Made by a program: the position numbers and the translations under genes. A stretch of 20,361 nt of DNA from Bordetella parapertussis (lineage in GTDB: Bacteria; Pseudomonadota; Gammaproteobacteria; Burkholderiales; SG8-39): assembly GCA_945906975.1 (NCBI GenBank), contig CAMDRY010000018.1, forward strand, positions 1 to 20,361, given 5' to 3'. Below the pieces are notes generated by a model. It was not told the origin of the DNA, did not search any database, and saw nothing but the letters and a program-made list of their open reading frames with translations. Shown in pieces: positions 8,115 to 16,552 of this stretch (position 1 is the first letter of the stretch; the number at the start of each line of letters is the position of its first letter).

Positions 8115-8975
8115 CTAGGCTGCGTTGTGCAGGCTGCGCTCCGCCGCCTGGAGTGTGTTGAGCAGCAGCATGGCCACCGTCATCGGTCCAATCCCGCCCG
8201 GAACCGGTGTTATCCAGCCGGCCTTGCCGAGCAGACTGGCAAAATCGCAGTCCCCCGCCAGTTTGCCCTCCGCTGTGCGGTTGATGCCGACGTCGATGAC
8301 GACCGCCCCGGGTTTTATCATGGCCCCGTCGAGCAGGTTCAGTTTGCCCGTAGCGGTCACCAAAATGTCGGCCTGGCGCGTGAACAAGGCCAGATCGGGG
8401 GTCTGGGAGTGGCATATGGTGACGGTTGCGCCCGCTTGCAAGAGCAGCAGCGCCGCTGGTTTGCCGACGATAGTGGAGCGGCCGATGACAAGGGCGTGGC
8501 GACCGGCGACCGCAATGCCCTCGTGTTCAAGCAATTTCATCACGCCATAGGGGGTGCAAGGGAGAAAAACTGGTTTCCCCGCCAGAAACGCGCCGGCGTT
8601 TTGCGGATGAAATCCATCCACATCCTTGGCCGGGTCTATGGCGCACAGGGCGGCGTCCCCGTCGATCTGTTCGGGCAAGGGCAGTTGCAGCAGGATGCCG
8701 TGAATTTTCGGATCGGCGTTCAGGTCTGCGATGCGGGTGAGCAAATCCGCCGTTGTTGCGCCAAGGGGCAGCGCAACCCGTTGCGAATGCAGTCCGGCCT
8801 CGGCGCAGGCGCGGATCTTGTTGCGCACGTACACGGCGGATGCGGGGTTCTCTCCGATCTGGATTACGGCAAGGCCGGGCACACACCCGCCCGCGGCCAT
8901 TTGCACTACGCGCAGTTTCAGCTTTTCGCGAATTGCGCGCGCAATCGCGGCGCCATCGATAATTCGAGTCTGCAT
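8115..8975 (-). CDS. folD: Bifunctional methylenetetrahydrofolate dehydrogenase/cyclohydrolase FolD
   Basis: Cytosolic enzyme that interconverts 5,10-methylene-, methenyl- and 10-formyl-tetrahydrofolate using NADP. It has 286 residues from ATG 8975, the usual length. Active-site residues seen are Y49 and K53 in [14 protein letters not shown]97 in LLQLPLP and D120 in KDVDGFHP. The nucleotide-binding segment GRSTIVGKP spans 165-173 and PGGIGPMT spans 259-266. The frame is open for another 33 codons upstream to 9074, but that extension has no family resemblance, so the inner start (MQTRIIDG) is used. It is divergent from aceE and the first gene of the leftward run. Confidence 0.95.
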   Translation of the reverse strand: MQTRIIDGAAIARAIREKLKLRVVQMAAGGCVPGLAVIQIGENPASAVYVRNKIRACAEAGLHSQRVALPLGATTADLLTRIADLNADPKIHGILLQLPLPEQIDGDAALCAIDPAKDVDGFHPQNAGAFLAGKPVFLPCTPYGVMKLLEHEGIAVAGRHALVIGRSTIVGKPAALLLLQAGATVTICHSQTPDLALFTRQADILVTATGKLNLLDGAMIKPGAVVIDVGINRTAEGKLAGDCDFASLLGKAGWITPVPGGIGPMTVAMLLLNTLQAAERSLHNAA

Positions 8976-9035
8976 GCCTGAAAAAATTTGGTGCAACCGA
9001 GGGGAAGCAACCGGAGAGAGGGGAGAAGGGCGGGC

Positions 9036-9044
9036 ATTGTACCA
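9036..9044 (-). promoter_or_regulatory. Extended -10 promoter candidate for folD
   Basis: Read on the minus strand, TGGTACAAT (9044-9036) is a good extended -10 element (TGn followed by TACAAT). Transcription would begin near 9029, about 54 nt before the folD ATG. No convincing -35 hexamer at the correct distance was seen. Confidence 0.4.
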
Positions 9045-9101
9045 GTAGGGCCGCGCCTGATTTGCCAAGGGCAAGGCCCTTTACAAGGACAAGGACAAGG
9101 C

Positions 9102-9131
9102 TTGAACGAGCTTGGAGGTTGATTGTATGAT
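9102..9131 (+). promoter_or_regulatory. Sigma-70-like promoter candidate for the pyruvate dehydrogenase operon
   Basis: TTGAAC (9102-9107), an 18-bp spacer and TATGAT (9126-9131) lie upstream of aceE. The predicted start near 9138 leaves a leader of about 148 nt. The leader carries the palindrome at 9153-9168. The hexamers are good but unverified. Confidence 0.45.
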
Positions 9132-9152
9132 GTGCTTGTGGTTTTGCAGCGT

Positions 9153-9168
9153 GAAAAAGCGCTTTTTC
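9153..9168. promoter_or_regulatory. Perfect 16-bp palindrome in the aceE leader
   Basis: GAAAAAGCGCTTTTTC is fully self-complementary. It lies about 15-30 nt downstream of the predicted aceE start site, a place typical of repressor operators. It does not resemble the PdhR operator (AATTGGTnnnACCAATT). It is too tight for an RNA hairpin without melting central pairs, so a DNA-level binding site is the likelier role. Confidence 0.4.
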
Positions 9169-9285
9169 CGCGCCTTTTCCAAGTCGGCCATGAGCTTGCC
9201 GCGCCCCTGGCCGCGTATGGAGCTAGTTTTGAATGTACGCTGATGCCGGTGTTGTTTCCAGTATCCCGCCGTTGATGAGGTAATC

Positions 9286-11970
9286 ATGTCCGCAATCCCC
9301 GAATTTCCCGCCGCCAACGACCCCGATACGCTTGAGACCAAGGAGTGGCTCGATGCCATGGAGGCCGTGCTCGAGCGTGAGGGCGCAGACCGCGCGCACT
9401 ACCTGCTGGAAAAACTCATCGATAAAGCGCGTCGTTCTGGCGCGTATCTGCCTTATAACGCGCAGACTGCCTATCTCAATACCATCCCGCCGCACATGGA
9501 GCAGCGCTCCCCCGGCGACCATGCCCTGGAGGAGCGCATTCGCTCCTACGCGCGCTGGAATGCCATGGTCATGGTGGTCAAGGCGAACAAGGTCGAAGGC
9601 GACCTGGGCGGCCACATCGCCAGCTTTGCATCGGTCGGCACGCTCTTTGGGATCGGATTCAATCATTTCTGGAATGCGCCTCACGAGGGGCATGGCGGCG
9701 ACCTTATCTATTTCCAGGGCCACTCCGCGCCCGGCGTCTATGCGCGCGCTTTTCTCGAGGGGCGCCTGACCGAAGAGCAGATCGCCAATTTTCGCCGCGA
9801 TGTCGACGGCAAGGGTGTCACCTCATATCCGCATCCCTGGCTGATGCCCGATTTCTGGCAGTTCCCGACGGTGTCGATGGGGCTCGGACCGCTGCAAGCG
9901 ATTTACCAGGCGCGTTACCTCAAGTACCTGCATGCGCGCGGTTTCGCCGACACGTCCAATCGCAAGGTCTGGGCCTTCATCGGCGATGGAGAGACGGATG
10001 AACCCGAATCACTCGGGGCGATCGGCATGGCCGCACGCGAAAAGCTCGACAACCTCATATTCGTCATCAATTGCAACCTGCAGCGCCTTGACGGTCCGGT
10101 GCGCGGCAACGGCAAGATCATCCAGGAGCTCGAAGGCGAGTTCCGTGGCGCCGGCTGGAATGTCATCAAGCTGATCTGGGGGTCATACTGGGATCCGCTG
10201 CTGGCCCGTGACAAGGACGGTGTGCTGCTCAAGATCATGGAGGAGACCGTCGATGGCGAGTACCAGAACTTCAAGGCCAATGACGGCGCATTTGTCAGGA
10301 AGAATTTCTTTGGTAAGAATCCAAAGACGCTGGAGATGGTGTCGCGCATGACTGATGACGACATCTGGCGCCTCAATCGTGGCGGCCATGATCCGCACAA
10401 AATTTACGCCGCTTATGCCGCTGCGACGCAGCACAAGGGGCAGCCCACGGTCATTCTCGCCAAGACCGTAAAGGGTTACGGCATGGGCAAAATCGGCGAG
10501 GGCAAGAACACGACGCACCAGCAGAAAAAAATGGACTTGGCGTCCATCCGCCAGTTTCGCGACCGTTTCAACATTCCGATTCCGGATGACCAGCTTGAAT
10601 CCCTGCCGTTTTATAAACCGGCCGCCGATTCGCCCGAAATGATTTACCTGCAGGAGCGGCGCAAGGCGCTGGGCGGCTATCTGCCGCAGCGCCGGCGCAA
10701 GTCCGAGACGGTGCCGCAGGTTCCCGAGCTGGCCGCGTTCGATCAGGTGCTCAAGGCGACAGATCGGGAAATCAGCACAACGATGGCCTTCGTGCGCATT
10801 CTCACCGCGCTGGTGCGGGATAAAAACATCGGCAAGCACATCGTGCCTATTGTCCCGGATGAGGCGCGCACCTTCGGTATGGAGGGCATGTTCCGCCAGT
10901 TGGGGATTTTCTCCATAGAGGGGCAGAAATACGAACCGGTCGACAAAGACCAGGTGATGTATTACCGCGAGGACAAGGCCGGACAGATTCTTGAGGAAGG
11001 CATCAACGAGGCCGGTGCTTTTTCTTCATGGATTGCCGCCGCCACTTCGTACAGCACGACCAACGTCGTCACCGTGCCGTTTTATATTTTTTATTCGATG
11101 TTCGGCATGCAGCGCATTGGCGACCTTGCCTGGGCCGCGGGCGACCAGCGTGCGCGCGGCTTCCTGCTTGGCGGGACCGCCGGCCGCACTACGCTGAATG
11201 GCGAGGGACTGCAGCATGAGGACGGCCATAGTCATGTGCTGTCGTCAGTCATTCCCAACTGCGTGTCCTACGATCCTACCTTTGGCTATGAGCTTGCGGT
11301 CATCATTCATGACGGCCTGCGCCGCATGGTGACCAACCAGGAGGACGTGTTCTATTACATCACCGTGATGAACGAGAACTACATTCACCCTGCGCTACCG
11401 ACCGCTCCGGGTACGAACCAGGATATTTTGAAGGGCATGTATCTGTTCAGGGGGGCGGGTAAGAAAAAGAACAAGGTGCAACTGATGGGCTCGGGCACCA
11501 TCCTGCGTGAGGTCATCGCGGCCGCCGATCTGCTGGAGAAGGAATGGGATGTCGCATCCGATATCTGGAGTTGCCCCAGTTTCACCGAGTTGCGACGCGA
11601 AGGGCATGATGTGGAGCGTTGGAATTTGTTGCACCCGACAGAAACGGCAAAAAAGAGCTATGTCGAACAAAGTCTGGAAAAACACGATGGCCCGGTGATT
11701 GCGTCGACGGACTACATGAAGGCGTTTGCCGACCAGATCCGCCCGTTTATGCCCAAGGGACGCAGTTTCCGCGTACTCGGAACGGATGGTTTCGGGCGTT
11801 CCGACACCCGCGAGCAGTTGCGCCAGCACTTCGAGGTCAACCGGCATTGGGTTGTGGTAACAGCACTCAAAGCGCTTGCCGATGAGGGCGCGATCAAGCC
11901 GTCTGTGGTGGCTGATGCGATAAAGAAATACGGCCTCGATCCCTCGAAGCCGAACCCGTTATCGGTCTGA
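9286..11970 (+). CDS. aceE: Pyruvate dehydrogenase E1 component, homodimeric type
   Basis: Thiamin-diphosphate enzyme that decarboxylates pyruvate and acetylates the lipoyl groups of AceF; cytosolic multienzyme complex. It has 894 residues, close to the E. coli length of 887. The ThDP/Mg motif begins GDGETDEPES at 233 and closes with NCN about 30 residues later. Other landmarks are GHIASFASVGTLFG (about 106), the PHPWLMPDFWQFP segment (about 184), the KTVKGYGMG loop (about 398), and a C-terminal domain with LGTDGFGRSDTRE. The start is supported by GAGG five nt before ATG 9286. It leads the operon and is followed after 96 bp by aceF. Confidence 0.97.
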   Translation: MSAIPEFPAANDPDTLETKEWLDAMEAVLEREGADRAHYLLEKLIDKARRSGAYLPYNAQTAYLNTIPPHMEQRSPGDHALEERIRSYARWNAMVMVVKANKVEGDLGGHIASFASVGTLFGIGFNHFWNAPHEGHGGDLIYFQGHSAPGVYARAFLEGRLTEEQIANFRRDVDGKGVTSYPHPWLMPDFWQFPTVSMGLGPLQAIYQARYLKYLHARGFADTSNRKVWAFIGDGETDEPESLGAIGMAAREKLDNLIFVINCNLQRLDGPVRGNGKIIQELEGEFRGAGWNVIKLIWGSYWDPLLARDKDGVLLKIMEETVDGEYQNFKANDGAFVRKNFFGKNPKTLEMVSRMTDDDIWRLNRGGHDPHKIYAAYAAATQHKGQPTVILAKTVKGYGMGKIGEGKNTTHQQKKMDLASIRQFRDRFNIPIPDDQLESLPFYKPAADSPEMIYLQERRKALGGYLPQRRRKSETVPQVPELAAFDQVLKATDREISTTMAFVRILTALVRDKNIGKHIVPIVPDEARTFGMEGMFRQLGIFSIEGQKYEPVDKDQVMYYREDKAGQILEEGINEAGAFSSWIAAATSYSTTNVVTVPFYIFYSMFGMQRIGDLAWAAGDQRARGFLLGGTAGRTTLNGEGLQHEDGHSHVLSSVIPNCVSYDPTFGYELAVIIHDGLRRMVTNQEDVFYYITVMNENYIHPALPTAPGTNQDILKGMYLFRGAGKKKNKVQLMGSGTILREVIAAADLLEKEWDVASDIWSCPSFTELRREGHDVERWNLLHPTETAKKSYVEQSLEKHDGPVIASTDYMKAFADQIRPFMPKGRSFRVLGTDGFGRSDTREQLRQHFEVNRHWVVVTALKALADEGAIKPSVVADAIKKYGLDPSKPNPLSV

Positions 11971-11997
11971 AACAAGTCTGACTATTTGAAAGTTGGA

Positions 11998-12014
11998 GGG
12001 GCGGCCCGCGCCCC
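11998..12014 (+). repeat. GC-rich hairpin between aceE and aceF
   Basis: GGGGCG (11998-12003) and CGCCCC (12009-12014) are inverted around a 5-nt loop in the 96-bp aceE-aceF gap. No T-run follows, so it is not an intrinsic terminator. It could stabilise the upstream mRNA end or simply be chance in GC-rich DNA. Confidence 0.35.
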
Positions 12015-12066
12015 CGCTGACGCAACCGCGATGTACCTGCGACGCAACATCAAGCAAGGAAAATAA

Positions 12067-13404
12067 ATGGCTGGTATCAGAGAGGTGCATGTTCCCGACA
12101 TCGGTGACTTCAAGGAAGTTGATGTTGTGGAGGTTCTGGTCAGCGTAGGGGACGTCGTAAAGCCCGAGCAGTCGCTGATCTCGGTCGAGTCCGACAAGGC
12201 CACCATGGAAATTCCCTCGCCCGCCGCGGGTGTGGTCAAGGAATTAAAAATAAAAGTCGGCGACAAGGTGTGCGAGGGCAGCCTGTTGCTCTTGCTCGAG
12301 GAGACTGGGGGCGGTGAGCTTGCCTTAGCCGTGGCGGCGCCAAGCGCGCCAAGCGCGTCCAGGGCCGCGGCTGCGCCGGCGACCGTCGCAATCACCCCCG
12401 CCCCCGCCACCGTCCCGACCCCTGCGTTGATCGCCGCGCCCGCACCGGTGCCCTTCGAGCCGGTGTTTGAGTCGGCCACCTTCAAGCCGCATGCCAGCCC
12501 CAGCATTCGAAAATTCGCACGCGAACTTGGTGTTGACCTGGCCAAGGTAAGGGGCAGCGGACCCAAAGGCCGGGTGACGCAGCAGGACGTGTACGGTTTT
12601 GTCAAAGGCGCCATTAACGGCGCGCCGGCGCTTGCCTCGGGCGCAACCGCGCCGGGTGGTTACGGATTTAACCTGCCTGAGTGGCCCAATGTCGATTTTG
12701 CCAAGTTCGGTCCGGTCGAGCACAAGCCGCTGTCGCGCATCAAAAAGCTGTCCGGTGCCAATCTGCATCGCAACTGGGTCGGCATCCCGCACGTGACGCA
12801 ATTTGATGATGCCGATATTACCGACCTTGAGGCGTTCCGCAAGTCGAACACCGCCGAGACGGAAAAGCAGGGGTTCAAACTGACCATGCTGGCGTTCCTG
12901 ATCAAGGCCAGCGTCACCGCCCTCCGGCACTATCCGGACTTCAACGCCTCTCTCGACAAGACGGGCGAGAATTTGATCCTGAAAAAATATTTTCACGTCG
13001 GCGTCGCCGTCGACACGCCCGATGGCTTGGTGGTTCCGGTGATTCGCGATGCGGACCGCAAGGGGGTGTTCGACCTGGCGCGCGAGTTGTCAGAAATTTC
13101 CAAGCTGGCGCGGGATAAAAAATTAAAGCCCGGTGACATGCAGGGCGGATGTTTTTCGATCTCCAGCCTCGGTGGTATCGGCGGCAGCGCCTTCACGCCG
13201 ATCATTAACGCGCCCGAGGTGGCGATACTCGGGGTGTCCAAGGCGGCGATGCGTCCGGTCTGGAATGGCAAGGAGTTTGTGCCAAGGCTGATGCTGCCTT
13301 TGTCCCTGTCCTATGATCACCGTGTTATCGACGGGGCATCGGCGGCGCGGTTCACATCGTATCTGGCGTCGGTGCTCTCCGACATCAGGCGCTCCCTGCT
13401 CTAA
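12067..13404 (+). CDS. aceF: Dihydrolipoamide acetyltransferase, pyruvate dehydrogenase E2
   Basis: Core of the pyruvate dehydrogenase complex; transfers acetyl groups from lipoamide to CoA. It has 445 residues. A single lipoyl domain (about 5-79) carries the modified K44 in [13 protein letters not shown] long Ala/Pro-rich flexible linker spans about 81-140. The E1/E3-binding domain is at about 143-178 ([15 protein letters not shown]). The acyltransferase domain follows from about 215 to the end, with catalytic H418 and D422 in [10 protein letters not shown]. Only one lipoyl domain is present, whereas some relatives have two or three. The start at 12067 is preceded by AAGGAAAATAA. The lipoyl domain is very similar to the one fused to LpdA downstream. 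Confidence 0.96.
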   Translation: MAGIREVHVPDIGDFKEVDVVEVLVSVGDVVKPEQSLISVESDKATMEIPSPAAGVVKELKIKVGDKVCEGSLLLLLEETGGGELALAVAAPSAPSASRAAAAPATVAITPAPATVPTPALIAAPAPVPFEPVFESATFKPHASPSIRKFARELGVDLAKVRGSGPKGRVTQQDVYGFVKGAINGAPALASGATAPGGYGFNLPEWPNVDFAKFGPVEHKPLSRIKKLSGANLHRNWVGIPHVTQFDDADITDLEAFRKSNTAETEKQGFKLTMLAFLIKASVTALRHYPDFNASLDKTGENLILKKYFHVGVAVDTPDGLVVPVIRDADRKGVFDLARELSEISKLARDKKLKPGDMQGGCFSISSLGGIGGSAFTPIINAPEVAILGVSKAAMRPVWNGKEFVPRLMLPLSLSYDHRVIDGASAARFTSYLASVLSDIRRSLL

Positions 13405-13427
13405 CAATCGATAATCGGTGTATGGAA

Positions 13428-13516
13428 AATGGTGAATCGTAAATGGTGATCGGCCGCCGATAGCCCATCGCGATCTGCTTTTCACCATTCCCCAATTCCC
13501 CAATTCCCATTCACCA
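13428..13516. repeat. Inverted and tandem short repeats between aceF and the protease gene
   Basis: AATGGTGAA (13428-13436) and AATGGTGA (13442-13449) face TTCACCATT (13481-13489) and TTCACCA (13510-13516) as inverted copies, so alternative stem-loops are possible. Between them lies a tandem repeat: ATTCCCCA at 13487-13494, ATTCCCCA at 13495-13502 and ATTCCCA at 13503-13509. The block sits directly before a start codon and replaces any Shine-Dalgarno. It could be a small dispersed intergenic repeat element; its role is unknown. Confidence 0.65.
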
Positions 13517-13520
13517 ACAA

Positions 13521-14096
13521 ATGACCACCATCTGCATCGCCAGGAAGAACGGATCGGTTGCCATGGCGGCCGACACGCTGACGACCTTCGGCGACACGCG
13601 GGTCGCGGACCCGTATAAACGTGTCCATGACAAGGTTTTGCGTTACAACGGTTCTTATGTCGGCGTGTGCGGCAGTTCTGCGCATCACCTTGTGCTCGAA
13701 AATCTATTCGCCAAACACAAGGACCTGAAGCTGGGCAGCCGCGCCGAGGTCTATGAGTCTTTCAGGATTCTGCACCCGCTGCTCAAGGAGCAGGCTTTTT
13801 TGAATCCAAAGGAAGACGACGACGACCCTTATGAGTCGTCGCAAATTACCGCGGTGATCGCCAATGCGAGCGGGATATATGCGGTTTATTCTTATCGGGA
13901 GGTGTTCGATTTCGAACGGTTCTGGGCGGTTGGGTCAGGGCGTAATTTTTCCCTCGGCGCCATGTACACCGTCTGGGAACGCGCAAAAAGCGCGGCTGAA
14001 GTCGCCCGGGCCGGCGTCATGGCGGGGATTGAATTTGACAAGAACTCAGGTGCGCCGCTGCATGTGCACTCGATCAAACTGAAAGCAAAGTCATGA
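13521..14096 (+). CDS. Proteasome-like Ntn-hydrolase, betaproteobacterial proteasome homologue (BPH) type
   Basis: A 191-residue threonine peptidase candidate of the proteasome/HslV fold, the size of one self-assembling subunit. The start is decided by the chemistry: removing Met1 exposes Thr1 of TTICIARKNGSVAMAADTLT, as in HslV. D17 (mature numbering) is conserved in AADT. A lysine follows in YKRVHDKVLRY, and the late motif AVGSGRNFSLGA (136-147) matches the family GSG region. A run of acidic residues lies at about 98-102 (EDDDD). These features fit the BPH group, known from betaproteobacteria, better than HslV itself; Anbu is an alternative. No HslU/ClpX-like ATPase is nearby. It lies in the pyruvate dehydrogenase operon and its stop overlaps the lpdA start (ATGA). 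No Shine-Dalgarno is visible. Confidence 0.8.
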   Translation: MTTICIARKNGSVAMAADTLTTFGDTRVADPYKRVHDKVLRYNGSYVGVCGSSAHHLVLENLFAKHKDLKLGSRAEVYESFRILHPLLKEQAFLNPKEDDDDPYESSQITAVIANASGIYAVYSYREVFDFERFWAVGSGRNFSLGAMYTVWERAKSAAEVARAGVMAGIEFDKNSGAPLHVHSIKLKAKS

Positions 14097-15853
14097 GCCT
14101 CATAGAAGTAAAAATTCCGGATATCGGGGATTTCAAGGATGTCGACGTCGTCGAGGTGCTGGTAAAGGCCGGTGACAAGGTTGAGAAGGAGCAGTCCCTG
14201 CTTTCGCTCGAATCGGACAAGGCGACCATCGAAATTCCCTCACCCCATGCCGGCGTGGTCAAAGAGTTGCGTGTCAAGGTCGGGGACAAACTGTCGCAAG
14301 GGGCGACTGTGCTCATGCTCGAGGAATCGAGCGGTGCCGCGGCACCGGCCGCTGCCTCGCCTGTGAACTTGGTGCCGCCGTCATCGTCCCCGGCGCCCTC
14401 GCCCGCACCGGCCGTCGCGGCCTTCGGCGGCCCTGCAGATCTGAGTTGCGATGTGCTTGTGCTTGGCGCCGGCCCAGGCGGATATTCGGCGGCATTTCGC
14501 GCAGCCGATCTTGGCATGTCTGTCGTTCTCATCGAGCGCTATGCCACGCTTGGGGGCGTGTGCCTCAACGTGGGTTGCATTCCGTCCAAGGCCTTGCTCC
14601 ATGTTGCCGCAGTGATGGACGAGGCGCAGAACATATCCGAGCATGGCATTGTCTTTGGCAAACCTGAGGTCGACCTCGACAAATTACGCAGTTGGAAGGA
14701 AAAGGTTGTGGGCAAGCTCACTTCCGGGTTGTCCGGCATGGCCAAGGCGCGCAAGGTCACCGTGTTGCAGGGCTTGGGAAGCTTTGCCGGACCCAATCAC
14801 CTGACGGTCGAGGCCAAAGAAGGGCGCAAGCTTGTCGCGTTCAAGAATGCCATTATCGCGGCCGGATCACAGGCTTCGAAAATCCCGACCATGCCCGATG
14901 ATCCGCGCATTGTCGACTCGACCGGGGCGCTGGAGTTGCGTTCCAAGCCCAAGCGTATGTTGGTGATAGGCGGTGGCATCATCGGTCTGGAAATGGGCAC
15001 GGTTTATTCGACGCTTGGTGCGCGCCTCGACGTGGTCGAGATGATGGACGGGTTGATGGCCGGCGCCGACCGCGACCTCGTCAAGGTCTGGCAGACCTTC
15101 AACGCCAAGCGTTTTGATAAAATCATGCTCAAGACCCGCACCACCAAGGTCGAGGCGTTAAAGGCGGGGGTCAAGGTGTGGTTTGAGGGCGAAAACGCGC
15201 CGGCGGAGCCGCAGCTTTACGATCTCGTGCTGGTTTCGGTCGGTCGTGTGCCCAACGGTGGGAAAATTGCCGCCGCGGCCGCCGGCATCAACGTAAGTGA
15301 GCGCGGCTTCATCCCGGTGGACGGCCAGATGCGCACCAATGTGCCACATATTTTTGCCATCGGCGACATCGTCGGCCAGCCCATGCTGGCGCACAAGGCG
15401 GTGCACGAGGGGCATGTGGCGGCCGAGGTGGCAGCCGGACAAAAATCGTTTTTCGATGCTTCTGTCATCCCGTCTGTGGCTTATACCGATCCGGAAATCG
15501 CCTGGGTTGGGCTCACCGAAGAGGAGGCGAAAAAACAGGGTATCAAGGTCGGCGTCGGGAAGTTTCCCTGGGCCGCCTCGGGGCGTGCCATTGCCAACGG
15601 TCGTGACGAGGGCTTTACCAAGCTGATCGTCAACGAGGAGACGCACCGGGTGGTTGGCGGCGGGATCGTCGGCACCGGAGCGGGTGACCTGATCAGCGAA
15701 CTGGCGTTGGCGATTGAAATGGGCGCCGATGCGACTGATATAGGCAGGACGATCCATCCGCACCCGACACTCGGGGAGTCGGTGGGCATGGCCGCCGAAC
15801 TCTATGAAGGCGTGTGCACCGATCTTCCCGCAGTCAAGAGAAAACCATCATGA
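14093..15853 (+). CDS. lpdA: Dihydrolipoamide dehydrogenase E3 with N-terminal lipoyl domain
   Basis: Flavoprotein that reoxidises the dihydrolipoyl groups of AceF with NAD. It has 586 residues, longer than the usual 470 or so because of an added lipoyl domain (1-77, K43 in [12 protein letters not shown]) and an Ala/Pro/Ser linker (about 80-112). The FAD motif is GAGPGG (125-130). The redox disulfide is C157/C162 in [13 protein letters not shown], the NAD motif is GGGIIG (293-298), and the catalytic His/Glu pair is H557/E562 in HPHPTLGE. Lipoyl-fused E3 is known in several bacteria, including Neisseria and Ralstonia-type betaproteobacteria. It overlaps the protease gene by 4 nt at its start and rpiA by 4 nt at its end. 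Confidence 0.96.
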   Translation: MSLIEVKIPDIGDFKDVDVVEVLVKAGDKVEKEQSLLSLESDKATIEIPSPHAGVVKELRVKVGDKLSQGATVLMLEESSGAAAPAAASPVNLVPPSSSPAPSPAPAVAAFGGPADLSCDVLVLGAGPGGYSAAFRAADLGMSVVLIERYATLGGVCLNVGCIPSKALLHVAAVMDEAQNISEHGIVFGKPEVDLDKLRSWKEKVVGKLTSGLSGMAKARKVTVLQGLGSFAGPNHLTVEAKEGRKLVAFKNAIIAAGSQASKIPTMPDDPRIVDSTGALELRSKPKRMLVIGGGIIGLEMGTVYSTLGARLDVVEMMDGLMAGADRDLVKVWQTFNAKRFDKIMLKTRTTKVEALKAGVKVWFEGENAPAEPQLYDLVLVSVGRVPNGGKIAAAAAGINVSERGFIPVDGQMRTNVPHIFAIGDIVGQPMLAHKAVHEGHVAAEVAAGQKSFFDASVIPSVAYTDPEIAWVGLTEEEAKKQGIKVGVGKFPWAASGRAIANGRDEGFTKLIVNEETHRVVGGGIVGTGAGDLISELALAIEMGADATDIGRTIHPHPTLGESVGMAAELYEGVCTDLPAVKRKPS

Positions 15854-16512
15854 CCCAGGACGAACTCAAGCAGGCGGTGGCGAGGGAGGCTATCAAGTAC
15901 GTGCAGGATTCCATCGTTGGAGTGGGAACCGGATCGACGGCGAATTTTTTCATCGATGAACTGGGGAAAATAAAGGGGCGCATCGACGGCGCCGTGGCGA
16001 GTTCGGAAAAGTCAGCCGAACGCCTCAAGGCCAACGGCATTCGTGTCATTGACCTGAACAGTGTCAGCGAGATCCCGGTTTATGTGGATGGCGCGGATGA
16101 GATCACCGAGCACATGGCGATGATCAAGGGCGGGGGCGGCGCGCTGACACGGGAAAAAATTGTCGCCGCCGTCTCACGTAAATTTATTTGCATCGCCGAT
16201 GAATCAAAGCTGGTTGGGGTGCTCGGCAAGTTCCCCCTGCCCATTGAGGTGCTGCCCATGGCGCGCTCCTATGTCGGTCGTGAAATGGTCAAGTTGGGGG
16301 GGCGTCCCGAACTGCGCCAGGGTTTCACCACGGACAACGGCAATCTGATTCTCGATGTGTACGGCCTTTCCATCCTCAAGCCGATGGAGCTTGAATCCGA
16401 GATCAATCAGATCGCCGGTGTCGTTACCTGCGGCCTGTTCGCCCGCCGTGGCGCGGATATCGCCCTGCTTGGAACGGCGCAAGGCGTCAAAACGCTTAAG
16501 GCCAGGGGCTAA
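15850..16512 (+). CDS. rpiA: Ribose-5-phosphate isomerase A
   Basis: Interconverts ribose-5-phosphate and ribulose-5-phosphate in the pentose phosphate pathway; cytosolic. It has 220 residues against 219 in E. coli. Visible motifs are the phosphate loop GVGTGST (24-30), the catalytic region VDGADEI with D80 and D83, and [11 protein letters not shown] (93-103) with K93 and E102. The ATG at 15850 overlaps the lpdA stop as ATGA, which suggests translational coupling. An in-frame start at 15814 lies inside lpdA and adds residues unlike the family, so it is not used. It is the last gene of the pyruvate dehydrogenase operon before the phoU promoter. Confidence 0.95.
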   Translation: MTQDELKQAVAREAIKYVQDSIVGVGTGSTANFFIDELGKIKGRIDGAVASSEKSAERLKANGIRVIDLNSVSEIPVYVDGADEITEHMAMIKGGGGALTREKIVAAVSRKFICIADESKLVGVLGKFPLPIEVLPMARSYVGREMVKLGGRPELRQGFTTDNGNLILDVYGLSILKPMELESEINQIAGVVTCGLFARRGADIALLGTAQGVKTLKARG

Positions 16513-16541
16513 CTGACATGTGGCTGTCACAAAGCCGTGAT
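16513..16541 (+). promoter_or_regulatory. Pho box (PhoB binding site) with three 7-bp repeats
   Basis: CTGACAT (16513-16519), CTGTCAC (16524-16530) and CCGTGAT (16535-16541) are direct repeats separated by exactly 4 bp (GTGG, AAAG), an 11-bp period. The consensus Pho box is two CTGTCAT-like repeats with a 4-bp spacer. The middle repeat differs from CTGTCAT at one position, the first at one and the third at two. It lies in the 40-bp rpiA-phoU gap, right where a PhoB-activated promoter for phoU would be. Confidence 0.75.
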
Positions 16542-16552
16542 ACGCTAACGAA

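Larger units (their letters stand above)
8976..9285. other. Divergent folD-aceE intergenic region
   Basis: This 310-bp region holds the folD leader and its extended -10 candidate. It also has a small hairpin AAGGGC-AAG-GCCCTT (9067-9081), a short ACAAGG tandem run (about 9083-9100), a sigma-70-like promoter for aceE (9102-9131) and a perfect 16-bp palindrome (9153-9168). No convincing gene is present on either strand. Confidence 0.6.

Noticed and set aside
8976..9074. N-terminal extension of folD
   Set aside because: The extra 33 residues are unlike FolD and include the predicted folD promoter.
9127..9243. A 38-codon plus-strand frame (MMCLWFCSVKKRFF...) with GGAGG 8 nt upstream, before aceE
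   Set aside because: Its ATG lies within the -10 hexamer of the better aceE promoter candidate, the predicted transcript would begin after it, and the peptide resembles nothing I know. Remains possible only if transcription starts further upstream.
9081..9359. A minus-strand frame of 92 codons across the folD-aceE gap
   Set aside because: It overlaps the start of aceE in antisense, has low-complexity composition and no recognisable domain or ribosome binding site.
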